A stretch of DNA of 64,000 nt from Mixophyes australis (GCA_036250195.1 JAVHZZ010000001.1:374958707-375022706), one strand, 5' to 3'; numbered from the stretch's first letter, positions 23,250 through 34,660 are shown. A program made the numbers and translations. Notes: generated by a model from the letters alone, not told the origin.

Positions 23250-23689
23250 CCCCTGTGCACTGCTTTTCCCGGAGGCCCAAAATGTTGTTAAAATGGCCCT
23301 GGACTGACTTTTTTAAGGGGTGGGTCACCTTTAAAGGTCATGGCAATACAGCGGCTTTTGCCCCTAGCAATATATGTACTGCAGGTTTCTATTAAACTAT
23401 AGTCAGTATCTAATGTTTTTTTTTGCCAATACAAATGTGATTCAGGTCTCAATAATTAATTGAAAAATAAATTTCTTCCCAGGCAATGGCCTGGAATACA
23501 GTAAGAAATTCTCAGATTTCAGTATCGTAGTATATAGACTGTTCTCTCTGCTCTGAGTGGTTGAATAGTAGAAATTTTAATGAATCATACATAGCTCAAA
23601 AGGATATTCTACTTTTCCAGATACGGTGGGTTTTTCTTGTGTCATCTTTTTTATCTCATAGTCCAGTGAAAATATGCTAATAATGTGCT

Positions 23690-24276
23690 AATAATATGTA
23701 TGCCAGCGATAATGCCCAACAAATCAAATATGCCAGTAATGTCAGCAAGAGGTTATATACCATTCATTATACACCACAAGATCTGAAATGCCATCAGTGA
23801 TGCCCAGCAACATGTGCCCTATGATAGTACTCTAACATCTTGTATGCCAGTGATAATGTCCAGCAAGCTCTTACTATGTCAGTGATAACAGTCATTAATG
23901 TGTCCATCAGTAGCAGTAATGCTTATAAAATGCCCATAAGTAGTAATGTCCAGTACGATGCTCACTTCTAGCAGCAATATCCAGTGAGATGCCCAATAAT
24001 AATAAATTGCAGTAATTTACCTATCAGTAGCAGAAACATTTACTAAAATGCCCATGAATAGTGCTGATCTCTGTATGATGCTCATTAGAAGCAGTCCTGC
24101 CCAGTAAGGGCAATTACTAGTAATGCTCAGTAAGATGTCCAATAGTTGTAATGTTCAGAAAAATTGTCCAATGATGGTAATGATCAGTGGGATGACATTA
24201 GTAGTAATATCCAATAAAATGCACTGTGGTAATTACTACTTATGATGTCCATAAGTAGTAATATCAAGTTAAATGT
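23690..24276. repeat. Degenerate tandem repeat, AGTAATGCCCAGTAAGATG-like units
   Basis: Phrases such as AGTAATGTCCAGTACGATGC and GATGTCCAATAGTTGTAATG recur irregularly every 30-45 bases, alternating (C)CAGT(A/G)AGATG and AGTAGTAAT. The same array lies at 61190-61776 in unit B. It has no coding potential. Confidence 0.75.
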
Positions 24277-24897
24277 TGTAGGTGCTCAGAAGTGATCCAA
24301 ACCAGTACTAATGCTGGAATTCACTTTGGCAGGTGGGACGAGGGAGTAGATGAAGTAAATAATTTTATTTTTTTAAAAACTAATCAAATTAAATGCAAAA
24401 AATATGCATACAACTCATACACCCATCAGTTCCCTAGGCCCCAATGTAACGCTGTGGAAAATGTCACTCCTCCTGCTGATTATTTGGTCTAATTTCATCT
24501 TGATGTATACTCTCTGGGATTCAGAAATATTTCAAGGGAATACTACTATTAAATACAGTTCAAGTATTGCTAAAAAATAATAAACACAATATTATGTATT
24601 ATAAAATTATACTATTAAGTTGCTATTTTTCTTTGCAGACTCTTTATTGAATATTTCAGATGTTAAGATCACTGATAAAACAATTCCAAAAATCCACAGA
24701 ATGTCTTCAGCTATGGGTTCTGTTCATGTCTTCCATGTACTGGGTAAAAAAAACTTCTGTGAGTAAACAAATTCAAAACCAGCCAAAATCTTCCCAAAAA
24801 GACATAGAATGTAAAAAAAAAAAGACAACTTGATTTCAGACCATTTCATCCAGCAACTGTCCAGATCATCTTTCCAAGCATGGCTGAGAAACACAAA

Positions 24898-25340
24898 AGG
24901 GTCTATTGACTAAGTTATGATGAACCAAACATCTGAATAAAGATTTGCTTTTCACTGCAGGCCGTAAAAACAAAAGCCATCTTGAGAAAGTATTAGCTTA
25001 TCTTTTTAAGCTTTGTTCTTCATTGCCAGCCTTAGAAAACAAAAGACATCTTCAGATAGCGTTAGCTTACATTTTTAAGTCTCTCCTTGTCCAGCACAAG
25101 ATCCCATCACAATGTTCACAATGTGCAATGAGCGACCTTAGCCGTGCATGCACAGTAGGCACTGGCATCAGATCCTCCATTCGCCGGCAGCGTTAGGCTG
25201 CCAGTGGAGCAGGTTTTAGGTAGTTTAGATGGGGAGAGCCCTGGAATGGTAAATTCAAGCAGCAGGACATTTTTGCACCGCTGCATTACAAAATGAATCT
25301 AGGTGCTGCCCACTGCCCGTCAATATTAAATAGACCCCCA
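24898..25340. mobile_element. MITE-like insertion inside the pseudogene exon
   Basis: The ends GGGTCTATT and AATAGACCC are inverted repeats. Inside, two related segments of about 66 bases lie in tandem (about 24945-25010 and 25015-25080), both ending TTTTTAAG. The target duplication is unclear and the superfamily unknown. Confidence 0.55.
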
Positions 25341-25499
25341 AATTTCCAAACATTCACGGCTTTTCTAAATCATCTATTACTCGGGAACTGGAGGTTTCTA
25401 TACCAATTCCTCCAGAGAAGAAGGAGAAAAGAGAGAATTCTTGAAAAGAAAGCACAGAAGAAGAAAGAAACCTCTAAATATCCCAGCCAGAGAGGCGGG

Positions 25500-26188
25500 G
25501 CCTGATCAACCAATAGGCTAATCAGGCTGCAGCCTGGGGCTCTGGGACCTGGGGTGATGCAGCAAAGGCAGCAATTAGGAATTTTTTTACAATGTTTTAT
25601 TTATTTATTTTTGTTGATCCTGTGCGCCCGAAGCCACCCCTCCCCCCTCCTCCAGACTGCAGATCCCTCCCCCTCCCTCCTTCCCCTCTCCTCCCCTCTG
25701 CTCCTCCCCCCTCCTCACTGACTGTCGGGAGTGATGTCATCATCAAGTCCTGACAGTGCAAGTGTGGACTGAAGCTGCTATGAGAGGAACTAACTGTCCA
25801 GGTAAGTAATGATTTATTTTTATGTAGGAGAGGGGGAGTGTGTAATGGGGAGAAGTGTGTGATGAAAGGGGGACAGTGAGTGACGAAAGGGGGACAGTGA
25901 GTGCTGTAGGGGGATAGTGTGTGATTAAAGTGGGACAGTGAGTGCTGTAGGAGGACAGTGAGTGCTAGCGTGGGTTGAATATGTTTCATAAAATTATATT
26001 TGAATTCCAGGTCTCGTTTTGAAATCAAGGCTTGGAATAGAACCAATGCGGAAGTACCGTGATGCCTGTTAACGATTATGATATATAAGGATGTTATTAG
26101 TGCATGTATAGTAAAGCCTTGAGAAAGACCTATTATATAAGGGTCGAAACACGTCGGAAGGTGTGAGTGATAGAAGGTGATTACCATG
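25500..26188. repeat. Composite repeat DNA: pyrimidine-rich block, minisatellite and hairpin motif
   Basis: A CT-rich stretch (about 25630-25720) is followed by an imperfect array of roughly 21-base units rich in GGGGGACAGTGAGTG (about 25850-25970). At 26114-26160 lies a motif TTGAGAAAGACC...GGTCGAAACACG with a GACC/GGTC hairpin. The last looks like the end region of a frog interspersed repeat into which the LTR element at 26189 inserted. Confidence 0.5.
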
Positions 26189-26899
26189 TGTTATGATCTG
26201 CCCTGTTTCTTTGTGTGCATTTTGCCCTGTGTTATTATTTGCCTTGTTTTCCTGTGTGCATATTACCCTGCAGTGCCTATGATTCTCCTGGGTACTGCTG
26301 TTCTGCCCTAGACTCTTCTGCATGCCTGAAGGAGTTAATCTCCTTACCTGAAACCTAATTGGAACTGCACCTGTGGCACTGCTTTAAGTACCTGCCTCAA
26401 GCTGTGCTCTGAGCAGTTCATCCTTGTTTACCTGGCTGCTGCTTGTGTTCCTGTTTGTTCCTGTTCAGTTCCCCTTCTCTGCCTTTGGATTGATCTTGCT
26501 GTGTATGACCTTGGACCGTGTACTGGACTCTGCTGTATTGCCTATGACCTCGATCTCTGCCTGTTTCCTGGATTTGTTGTTTGCCACCAGCCCTGACCTT
26601 TTTGCCTGGACTTCACCACCGCTGTATGTTATTTCACAATATCCCTGGACTCTATCTACTTTCCTGAACAGCCTTGTGCCTTCTGGACTGGGGTAAAGAC
26701 TTATACCTGTTTATGAAAACCTGCATGTTCCTGGAACCATTCATTTCTGTGTACCTTCCTGCCATACCTGTTCATTATACCTGTTTATGAAAACCTGCAT
26801 GTTCCTGGAACTGAATCCCTGTTTATATATTTTGCTGGAATAAAGACATTTGTATTATCCTTTCGTGGTTGCTTGCTGAGGTTACTAGGAATCATGACA
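26189..26899 (+). repeat. 5' LTR
   Basis: Starts TGTTATGATC and ends AATCATGACA, so the ends are short inverted repeats with TG...CA termini. AATAAA at about 26840 fits a polyadenylation signal. A 38-base segment containing CCTGTTTATGAAAACC appears twice within the LTR. The 90-residue open frame (26424-26696) recurs identically in the other LTR and has no domain. Confidence 0.93.
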
Positions 26900-27086
26900 T
26901 GATGAACTGCCATACTATTTAGGCCTGCTGATTGCACGCCCTCTGCTTAGTCCTGGGATTCCTAGTATTTTTGTATTTGAACCGGGACAGTATAACCAGC
27001 CCACAAAACAGCTTTGGAGTCGGGTGAAAGTTTTGTTTTATTCTGGGACCTTTTTCTGCAATCAAGTTTTCATTTGTGTTTGCAAC

Positions 27087-29938
27087 ATGTCTGTTTCACC
27101 AGTCTTGGAATTGCCACTGCTACAAACTTTACAGATGGACATTATATTGTTACGTTCCCAGCTGGCTAAATTTTCCACTTTGCTTTTGGACCCGCTCAGG
27201 AGACTGTCAGATTCTGTCTCTCCTAATTCAGAAGCTGCTGATCTGTCTAAATCCACCTTCTCTGCTGATGAACCTGTGCAAACAGCACCTCTTAAAAATA
27301 CTTCTACAAATTTGCTGTTTTCTATGAACTATGGGGTAACAAATTCCCAGTACACAGGTGGTCCACGCCCCCATCTCACCGAAGAGGAACGGTGGCGTAG
27401 GATAACATACAAGTTATGTCTCTACTGTGCCAGCAATGCACATTTCTTGCAGGACTGTCCTGTCCGTAGACCACGTCAGCTTACTGAACCATCTCCTATT
27501 ATTTCCTCTCCGCATTCCAAAATTATTTATACGCCACCATTTCTGTTCTCTGGGAAGAGACCCAATCTGCCAGCTCCAGCCGCCTGTGCTGAGGTGCCAG
27601 CCTCTGCCTTTAGCTCTGAGGTCACATCGTCTGCCTCCAGCTTTGAGTCTCCTGCTGCTGTGTCCGGTCCTGAGTCCGCTGTGTCCGGTCCTGAGTCCGC
27701 TGTGTCCGGTCCTGAGTCCGCTGTGTCCGGTCCTGAGTCCGCTGTGTCCGGTCCTGAGTCCGCTGTGTCCAGTCCTGAGTCCGCTGTGTCCGGTCCTGAG
27801 TCCGCTGTGTCCGGTCCTGAGTCCGCTGTGTCCGGTCCTGAGTCCGCTGTGTCCGGTCCTGAGTCCGCTGTGTCCGGTCCTGAGTCCGCTGTGTCCGGTC
27901 CTGAGTCCGCTGTGTCCGGTCTTGAGTCCGCTGTGTCCGGTCCTGAGTCTTCAGCCGCTGCCTCTACTCCCGAGTCTTCAGCCGCTGCCTCTACTCCCGA
28001 GTCTTCAGCCGCTGCCTCTACTCCCGAGTCTTCAGCCGCTGCCTCTACTCCCGAGTCTTCAGCCGCTGCCTCTACTCCCGAGTCTTCAGCCGCTGCCTCT
28101 ACTCCCGAGTCTTCAGCCGCTGCCTCTACTCCCGAGTCTTCAGCCGCTGCCTCTACTCCCGAGTCTTCAGCCGCTGCCTCTACTCCCGAGTCTTCAGCCG
28201 CTGCCTCTACTCCCGAGTCTTCAGCCGCTGCCTCTACTCCCGAGTCTTCAGCCGCTGCCTCTACTCCCGAGTCTTCAGCCGCTGCCTCTACTCCCGAGTC
28301 TTCAGCACCAGAGGGGGCGCTGCCCTTACCGTCTGCTCCAGAGGGGGCGCTGCCCTTACGTCTGCTCCAGAGGGGGCGCTGCCCTTACCGTCTGCTCCAG
28401 AGGGGGCGCTGCCCTTACCGTCTGCTCCAGAGGGGGCGCTGCCCTTACCGTCTGCTCCAGAGGGGGCGCTGCCCTTACCGTCAGCTCCAGAGGGGGCGCT
28501 GCCCTTACAGTCCGCTCCAGAGGGGGCGCTGCCCTTACAGTCCACTCCAGAGGGGGCGCTGCCCTTACAGTCCGCTCCAGAGGGGGCGCTGCCCTTACAG
28601 TCCGCTCCAGAGGGGGCGCTGCCCTTACAGTCCGCTCCAGAGTTGCCTGTCCATGCGGTTCAGCCCGAGTTGCCTGTCCATGCGGTTCAGCCCGAGTTGC
28701 CTGTCCATGCGGTTCAGCCCGAGTTGCCTGTCCATGCGGTTCAGCCCGAGTTGCCTGTCCATGCGGTTCAGCCCGAGTTGCCACTCTATGCGGTTCAGCC
28801 CGAGTTACCACTTGGTGCTGTCTGCTCTGAGGCTTCTCACAGTGCTGTCTGCTCTGAGGCTTCTCACAGTGCTGTCTGCTCTGAGGCTTCTCACAGTGCT
28901 GTCAGCTCTGAGGCTTCTTACAGTGCTGTCTGCTCTGAGGCTTCTCACAGTGCTGTCTGCTCTGAGGCTTCTCACAGTGCTGTCTGCTCTGAGGCTTCTC
29001 ACAGGGCTATCCAGTCAGAGTGCTGTGCCCAATCCGGGCTTCCCGTCAAGTGTGCCCAACTTGCCGTCCCAGTGGGAGACTCATGCTCTGCCGTCCCAGT
29101 GGGGGACTCATGCTCTGCCGTCCCAGTGGGGGACTCATGCTCTGACGTCCCAGTCGGGGACTTATGCTCTGACGTCCCAGTGAGGGATTCTCCAAAGACT
29201 GCTGCTCAAGTTGAAGACTCCCCAGAGTTTCCTAGTGAGCCAGAATGCCCAGATGCCTCTTCCGAGTCATCAGATCCTCCTCCAGTCTTCTTTGATGGAG
29301 ACATCAAACAGTTTATTTCGGTTCTTCAGCTTACCATGAAAATGTTTCAAGACTCGCCAGATTACTTTGCCAGCCAATTTAACCAAGTGGGTTTTATGAT
29401 CATGAATTTTAGAGGGGAGCCACAGACCTGGGCCTTCTCCCTTTTAAATTCCGATAACCCCATTATCCATAATACCATGGACTTTGTTAACGCTGTGTGT
29501 CAGAAGTACACTCCATCCATAGTCAAGTCATCTGATCACGATTTTTCTGTGCCCATTCCAGCCTGTGCGTCAGTTCCTGTACTTGTCCATAAGACCTCTA
29601 TGAATGTGTCTTCCATCAGACAGTCTAGGTCACCTAAGGAGAAGGTTAGCAAGAACGGGAAAAACATTGCTTTGCCACTTCAGTCACAATACACACCAAC
29701 CTTGGTGACTGGCTTTTTGGGCATACCACCATCTTCTAATAGAATAAAAGGGTCTATCCCGACCCTTGGCTGGGACTCAGACTCGGAGAGTGAATTTTTG
29801 GAGGATACTAGAGTGTTAGTGGACGAACTTGCCAATTCTTCTGCTTCTGAAGAATGGGGTTTTCTCTGTACTCCATTAGAGAAGAGCCCAATTGTGTCTC
29901 CAGGGAGATCTTATAAAAAGAAGAGGAGAAAAACCTGA
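27087..29938 (+). CDS. Gag-like protein: zinc knuckle, six minisatellite arrays, capsid-like domain; one-base deletion
   Basis: The likely start is the ATG at 27087 (MSVSPVLELPLL). A leucine-rich, possibly coiled-coil N-terminus leads to a perfect CX2CX4HX4C knuckle, CLYCASNAHFLQDC (residues about 111-124). Six tandem arrays follow, with periods of 21, 27, 30, 27, 27 and 27 bases, all multiples of three. After 29200 a segment with FFDGDIKQFISVL and VGFMIMNFRGEPQTWA resembles the capsid N-terminal region of Gypsy/PEG10-type Gag. The C-terminus is basic (KKKRRKT). One 30-base unit near 28351-28360 lacks a C, which shifts the frame; upstream and downstream parts are otherwise in register (about 950 codons overall). 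Knuckle before capsid is the reverse of ordinary Gag. Function beyond RNA packaging is unknown. Confidence 0.75.
27661..29180 (+). repeat. Six consecutive in-frame minisatellites
   Basis: Counted units: 21 bases x14 (27661-27947, peptide SAVSGPE); 27 bases x13 (27948-28298, SSAAASTPE); 30 bases x11 (28308-28636, EGALPLPSAP, one unit 29 bases); 27 bases x6 (28640-28801, ELPVHAVQP); 27 bases x7 (28817-29005, AVCSEASHS); 27 bases x about 4.6 (29063-29180, AVPVGDSCS). Unit identity within an array is very high, suggesting recent expansion. Other frames and the minus strand also stay open, producing long spurious frames. Confidence 0.95.
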
Positions 29939-29987
29939 AAGGAGCATGTATGGAGCGTCTGGAATCCGCTCCTTAAAGGGGGGGCTA

Positions 29988-30698
29988 TGTTATGATCTGC
30001 CCTGTTTCTTAGTGTGCATTTTGCCCTGTGTTATTATTTGCCTTGTTTTCCTGTGTGCATATTACCCTGCAGTGCCTATGATTCTCCTGGGTACTGCTGT
30101 TCTGCCCTAGACTCTTCTGCATGCCTGAAGGAGTTAATCTCCTTACCTGAAACCTAATTGGAACTGCACCTGTGGCACTGCTTTAAGTACCTGCCTCAAG
30201 CTGTGCTCTGAGCAGTTCATCCTTGTTTACCTGGCTGCTGCTTGTGTTCCTGTTTGTTCCTGTTCAGTTCCCCTTCTCTGCCTTTGGATTGATCTTGCTG
30301 TGTATGACCTTGGACCGTGTACTGGACTCTGCTGTATTGCCTATGACCTCGATCTCTGCCTGTTTCCTGGATTTGTTGTTTGCCACCAGCCCTGACCTTT
30401 TTGCCTGGACTTCACCACCGCTGTATGTTATTTCACAATATCCCTGGACTCTATCTACTTTCCTGAACAGCCTTGTGCCTTCTGGACTGGGGTAAAGACT
30501 TATACCTGTTTATGAAAACCTGCATGTTCCTGGAACCATTCATTTCTGTGTACCTTCCTGCCATACCTGTTCATTATACCTGTTTATGAAAACCTGCATG
30601 TTCCTGGAACTGAATCCCTGTTTATATATTTTGCTGGAATAAAGACATTTGTATTATCCTTTCGTGGTTGCTTGCTGAGGTTACTAGGAATCATGACA
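29988..30698 (+). repeat. 3' LTR
   Basis: Matches the 5' LTR over 711 bases with one difference seen (position 30011). Preceded by a polypurine tract and followed by the target duplication CCATG. Confidence 0.93.
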
Positions 30699-30974
30699 CC
30701 ATGGTCTCGGGCACAAGGCATAACCTGTGCAGGAGGAGGTCGGCGTCGATTTGCATGTTACACGCTGTTTTCTATAGGGGACAACGGTAGGTGGCCTTGC
30801 CACTCCTATATATGCTCTGTTATTTTAATTTTGTTTTATGATTTTAGCTGTTTCTATACATTTTATAATAAAGGATAAAGCACTATGTTTTTCCATTCCC
30901 TCCCCTTTTTCCACGTATTAGGAATACACAGTGCTTTCTTTGAAAGAGAAAAGGTGCCGGAACTCATCACGTAG

Positions 30975-31293
30975 CAGGGGCGGATCCAGAAGTTAATTGT
31001 ACTGGGGGCGATTTAGGGGGGGGGGGGATTTAGCCCCGCCCCCTTTTTGACACCTAAGGCTGCTGACGGCTGCACACTATGTGTAGATCCATTCAGCAGA
31101 GAGAGTTAGGGAGAGAGTCCTGCCCGGCTGCTCTGATTGTGTCAATCAGAGCAGTTGGGCAGGACTCTCTCCCTAACTCTCTCTGCTGAACGGATCTGCA
31201 CATAGTGTGCAGCCGCTGGCAGCAAGCCCCTGCTAGGGGGGGCGATCGCCCCGATCGCCCCCCCCCCCCCCCCCCCCCCTGTATCCGCCACTG
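30975..31293. mobile_element. hAT MITE (319 bp) with internal foldback
   Basis: The ends CAGGGGCGGATCCAG and CTGTATCCGCCACTG are inverted repeats (two mismatches). TCACGTAG flanks both sides (30967-30974 and 31294-31301) as the 8-bp duplication. Inside, 31070-31215 is a large inverted repeat, and G and C homopolymers occur near 31018-31030 and 31258-31279. Confidence 0.93.
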
Positions 31294-32209
31294 TCACGTA
31301 GTCAATCACTGTACACACACCCACACACGTCAGTTGTGTAACGAAACATAACGGTCACCGCCCTCAGTATGCTCTCAGCATGCGACCACACGACCAATCA
31401 CAAGCTGAGAAGCGCCACAAGCCAAGCAGTGCCATCACAACCAGCACGGAACGAAGTACGCATGCATTGGACTCGACACACAAGCAGCCCGCATGCACTG
31501 TTTTAATGATTTTGCCGCTGACCTGCTACGCTCGACAGGGCGATTTAAGTCCACGTGGACCAAACATCAAATTTACTTTTAAAACTTGGGAAATCCGTTG
31601 AAAAAAGGTGGCGGAACTCAGTTCTGTGAGTTCTATGACAAAAAAAAGCACTAGGAATACATATGGAGTATTTCAACATCCTGATATTATTGAGGAGAGA
31701 AGCTTAAGGAATGTAGTGTGGATTTCAATATTGGAACAGCTTGGATGTCTATTTCATTTGTATTTGTGTAAGTGCATTTTCAAAAGAGCCTTTGAATCAA
31801 AGGTGAAAGATCTTCTTTTTTATTTTTATTTCTACTTTTGAGTCCCTTTATATTTTACTTTGTGGCATTCAGTGTCTTGGTGACTTGGATATTCTACACA
31901 CTTTTGGTTTCTATATGGTGAAAGGATTTTTGACGCTAGGTGAATATACATGTATTTGGATATACTGCACCATCATTATTTCCTTTATATTTGAGGATAT
32001 TCACCCGTGTCTTAATACCATTCAAGCTATCATCTGGCAACGTCAAGCATACCAGGTAACTATTTGGAAGATTTGAAAGAGTGTCATCTGTGAGACAATA
32101 ATATGTATAGAGTCACATATTGCTGTGAAGAAGCATGATAGACATACATTGAAGACATTCTACTATTGGTATAATCTCTCTGTGCAAGAGATCAGCGCCA
32201 TGTTACCAT
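31294..32209. repeat. Unclassified interspersed repeat DNA
   Basis: AT-rich sequence without coding potential. Phrases such as GGATATTCACCCGTGTC look like pieces of the same composite repeat interrupted by the LTR element and MITE. No element ends were resolved. Confidence 0.35.
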
Positions 32210-33120
32210 ATCTTTTTTATGTATTGTAAGTGGTGTGGCATGGTGCATTATTCTGCTGAAAGAGGTCTCTGTCACCAGGGAATACCGTTGCTATTAAGTG
32301 ATGTACTTGGTCTGCAACAATGTTTAGGTAGCTGGTATGTTTCAAAGTAACATCCGCATGAATGCCAGGACCGAAGGTTTCCCAGCAGAACATTTCCCAG
32401 AGCATCATACCCCTCCACCGGCTTGCCTTCTTCCCATAGTGCATCTTGGTGCCACTTTTTCCCAGGTAAACGATGCATACGTGCCCGACTGTTGGCATGA
32501 TGTAAAAGAAAATATGATTCACTAGCCCAGGCCACCGTTTTCTATTGCTCCATGGCACTCACATGCCCATTGTAGGCACTTTTGTCGGTGTACATGGGTC
32601 AGCATGGGCATTCTGACTGGTCTGTGGCTACGCAGCCCCATACGCAGCAAGCTATGAAGCACTGTGTGTTCTGACACCCTTCTATCATAGCCAGCATTAA
32701 CTTTTGCAGCAATTTGTGCTACAGTAGCTCTTCTGTGGGATTGGCCCAGACAGGCTAGCCTTCATTCCCACACGCATCAATGAGCCTTGGGCACCCATGA
32801 CCCTGTTGCCGGTTCACTGGTTGTGCTTCATCTGAACCAATTTTGGTAGGTACTAGCCACTGTATACTGGGAACACCCCTCAAGACCTGCAATTTTGGAG
32901 ATGCTTTGACCCAGTCATCTAACCAACATTTGTCCCTTGTCAGTCACTCAGATCCTTACACCTTACACTTGCCCATTTTTCCTGTTTCCAACACATCAAC
33001 TTATATAACTGATTGTTCACTTGCTGCCTAATATATCCCAACCCTTGACAGGTGCCATTGTAACGAGATAATGAATGTTATTCAATTCACTTGTCAGTGG
33101 TTTAATGTTGTGGCTGATCG
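32210..33120 (-). mobile_element. Tc1-like transposon remnant
   Basis: The minus strand begins near 33120 with the Tc1-type terminus CGATCAGCCACAACATTAAA. Frames further along (32558-32217) contain GPGIHADVTLKHTSYLNIV and LFQQNNAPCHTTYN, the conserved C-terminal part of Tc1 transposase with its (D)NAPCHT catalytic region. The first half is scattered over frames, and the other terminus is missing. It lies among the insertions splitting the pseudogene. Confidence 0.85.
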
Positions 33121-33232
33121 TTGTCTATCTATACACACATACACACAATTACCATCAGGTGGAGCTTGGGAGGGCCACAGTCAGAGGATAAGTGATCAAG
33201 AGATTACCTGTTATTATGGATATTTATTTGAT

Positions 33233-34660
33233 TAATGTATTACTTAATACATATTCTCATATTTTATTAGTCATTTTTCTTTACAATTTTATTTTGTTTT
33301 CAGAAATAATGATACAAGCAGTAACAGACACAGGGTATGTGCACGAAGGTGACGTTTAAGCACAGTTTAAGCAGCATAGCCATTATATCAAGAACAATGA
33401 GTTTGCAATGGGTACCTAAGTGTATGAAAGGTTTGCAAAAAATGCCTGTGTGAAGTAAAGGTGAGAAGTAAAGGTTAATAATAAAGGAGAGAGGTAGTGG
33501 AGGAAAAGGTATACTATAAAATGATTATAGCGCTGCATTTGGTCAAAATATAATCATGCCAAACACAATGCTGAAGAGTTGTATTCGATAAAGTTTATTT
33601 ATATATAGACAGTATCACATCTAAATAGATGAAAGAGTATCTTAAAAATAAACATATAACACATAAAAAATGATGAATGTGAGCTCAAGATGATAAAAAG
33701 CAAACACAAGTGTAAGTTGTGAAAACAACGTTGTTCCAATAACTTTGAAAAATGATAAAACTCAAGAATTCATTTGGTTTTGTAATCTCCAAAATCACTA
33801 ATGAGAGTTCAACTTAGAATATGACATGTAGAGACTCAGAGAAAGTAGTGGTGTGCTGATGTAAATAGATAAAATAAAGTCTTTTAATATTATCCATAGG
33901 TGCACCTTTTGTGATGAGTGATCCAAAGTACTTAAATAGGATATATTAATCCAGTTGCAATCAAATATTGTACATTAATGAAGAACTTGAATTACCTGAC
34001 ATGCAGTTAATCCATCCGGCCGCTTGCTGCAACAAGTTATAGATACTGTTCCAGTCGTCAAATGAGATATTTTGTTTCCTTCAAATATGTGCACAATACA
34101 AAGGATATTTTGCCCACTTTACCCAATTGATCTGTGTTATTCCGTAATTAGAACTCCTTGCACGTTTTCTGCAAAGTGATTTTTTTTAAGGGTCTCGGTC
34201 AGTCATTAAAATGAATAAAAATAAAATTAACTTCCAATTTAGTGGAACAGCGTGTAGATCTTTAACCTGATGCATTTCATTACCTACACGGTAATCTCTT
34301 CAGAGGAAAAATACAGCAACACTGTAAAGTCCAGCTCACAATGAAAAGATGAAAAGGAAAAATACAACAACACTGTGTAAAGTCACCTCACAATGAAAAA
34401 GTGAAGGAAAAGAAAGGAAGGCAAATCCCCAAGAACCTGGCAAGTCCGGGGAGGAGAGACGCAAAAATTGGAAGGACCATCAAATTTGGACAGGTGGATA
34501 CTGATTTGCACATGTGGTAACTACCAATCAAGGTCTAAAAATTCACTGGAAGAGAGGTTTTGGTGGGTTAAGGTATTTTAGTAATACCATAAGTTCCAGA
34601 TCTGGGTCAATTTGTGGGTTTTATTGTTCAGATAAGCAGATGTTTTCATCACATTGAGGA
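33233..34660. repeat. Repeat-derived block with an inverted copy of a hairpin motif
   Basis: No coding potential. On the minus strand at 34301-34262 the sequence reads CTGAAGAGATTACC...GGTAATGAAATGCATCAGG, with a TTACC/GGTAA hairpin of the same design as the motif at 26114-26160. Near-duplicate phrases AAAATACAGCAACACTG and AAAATACAACAACACTG occur at 34310-34375. Confidence 0.4.

Larger units (their letters stand above)
21906..24638. repeat. Diverged second gene unit, intron-1-like region (unit A)
   Basis: From about 22020 the sequence aligns, with many differences, to intron 1 of the gene from about 9590 (for example the TTGCACTT..TTGCAGA stretch and the GATGCATT..ATGGG stretch). Further matches occur at 23335 (12340) and 24430-24638 (13030-13254), the last leading into a splice acceptor. 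Exon 1 and the promoter have no counterpart, so the older duplication began inside intron 1. No coding sequence here. Confidence 0.75.
26189..30698 (+). mobile_element. Young nonautonomous LTR retrotransposon, gag-like only
   Basis: Two 711-base LTRs bound 3.1 kb of internal DNA. The target duplication CCATG occurs at 26184-26188 and 30699-30703. A polypurine tract (AAAGGGGGGGCTA) ends just before the 3' LTR. The LTRs differ by eye at a single base (T at 26212, A at 30011), indicating recent insertion. No pol is present, so enzymes must come from elsewhere. The bases after the 5' LTR (TGATGAACTGCC) do not match a primer-binding site I recognise. Confidence 0.93.
24639..33232 (+). pseudogene. 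Pseudogene of the host gene, exon 2 split by about 7.7 kb of insertions
   Basis: An acceptor TTTCTTTGCAG ends at 24638 and the exon opens DSLLNISD, parallel to DSLRNTSD in the working gene. A stop occurs at about 24765, and alignment continues to about 24897. A MITE-like insertion (24898-25340) follows, then the exon resumes through sequence parallel to FREPEVSIPIPPEKRK (25365-25500). It is cut again near 25497 and resumes at about 33170 with GGGCCACAGTCAGAGG and ends at the TTATGGATATTTATTTGATTAA stretch (stop near 33230). Stops, frameshifts, missing exon 1 and missing promoter make it a dead partial duplicate. Confidence 0.85.

Noticed and set aside
23075..23395. Ile/Tyr-rich peptides of 61-76 residues
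   Set aside because: Translations of a TA microsatellite.
26424..26696. 90-residue frame found identically twice (also 30223-30495)
   Set aside because: It lies inside both LTRs and is conserved only because they are near-identical; no domain.
28356..28811. 151-residue minus-strand frame and other long frames in the LTR element
   Set aside because: They are products of stop-free minisatellites read in the wrong frame or strand.
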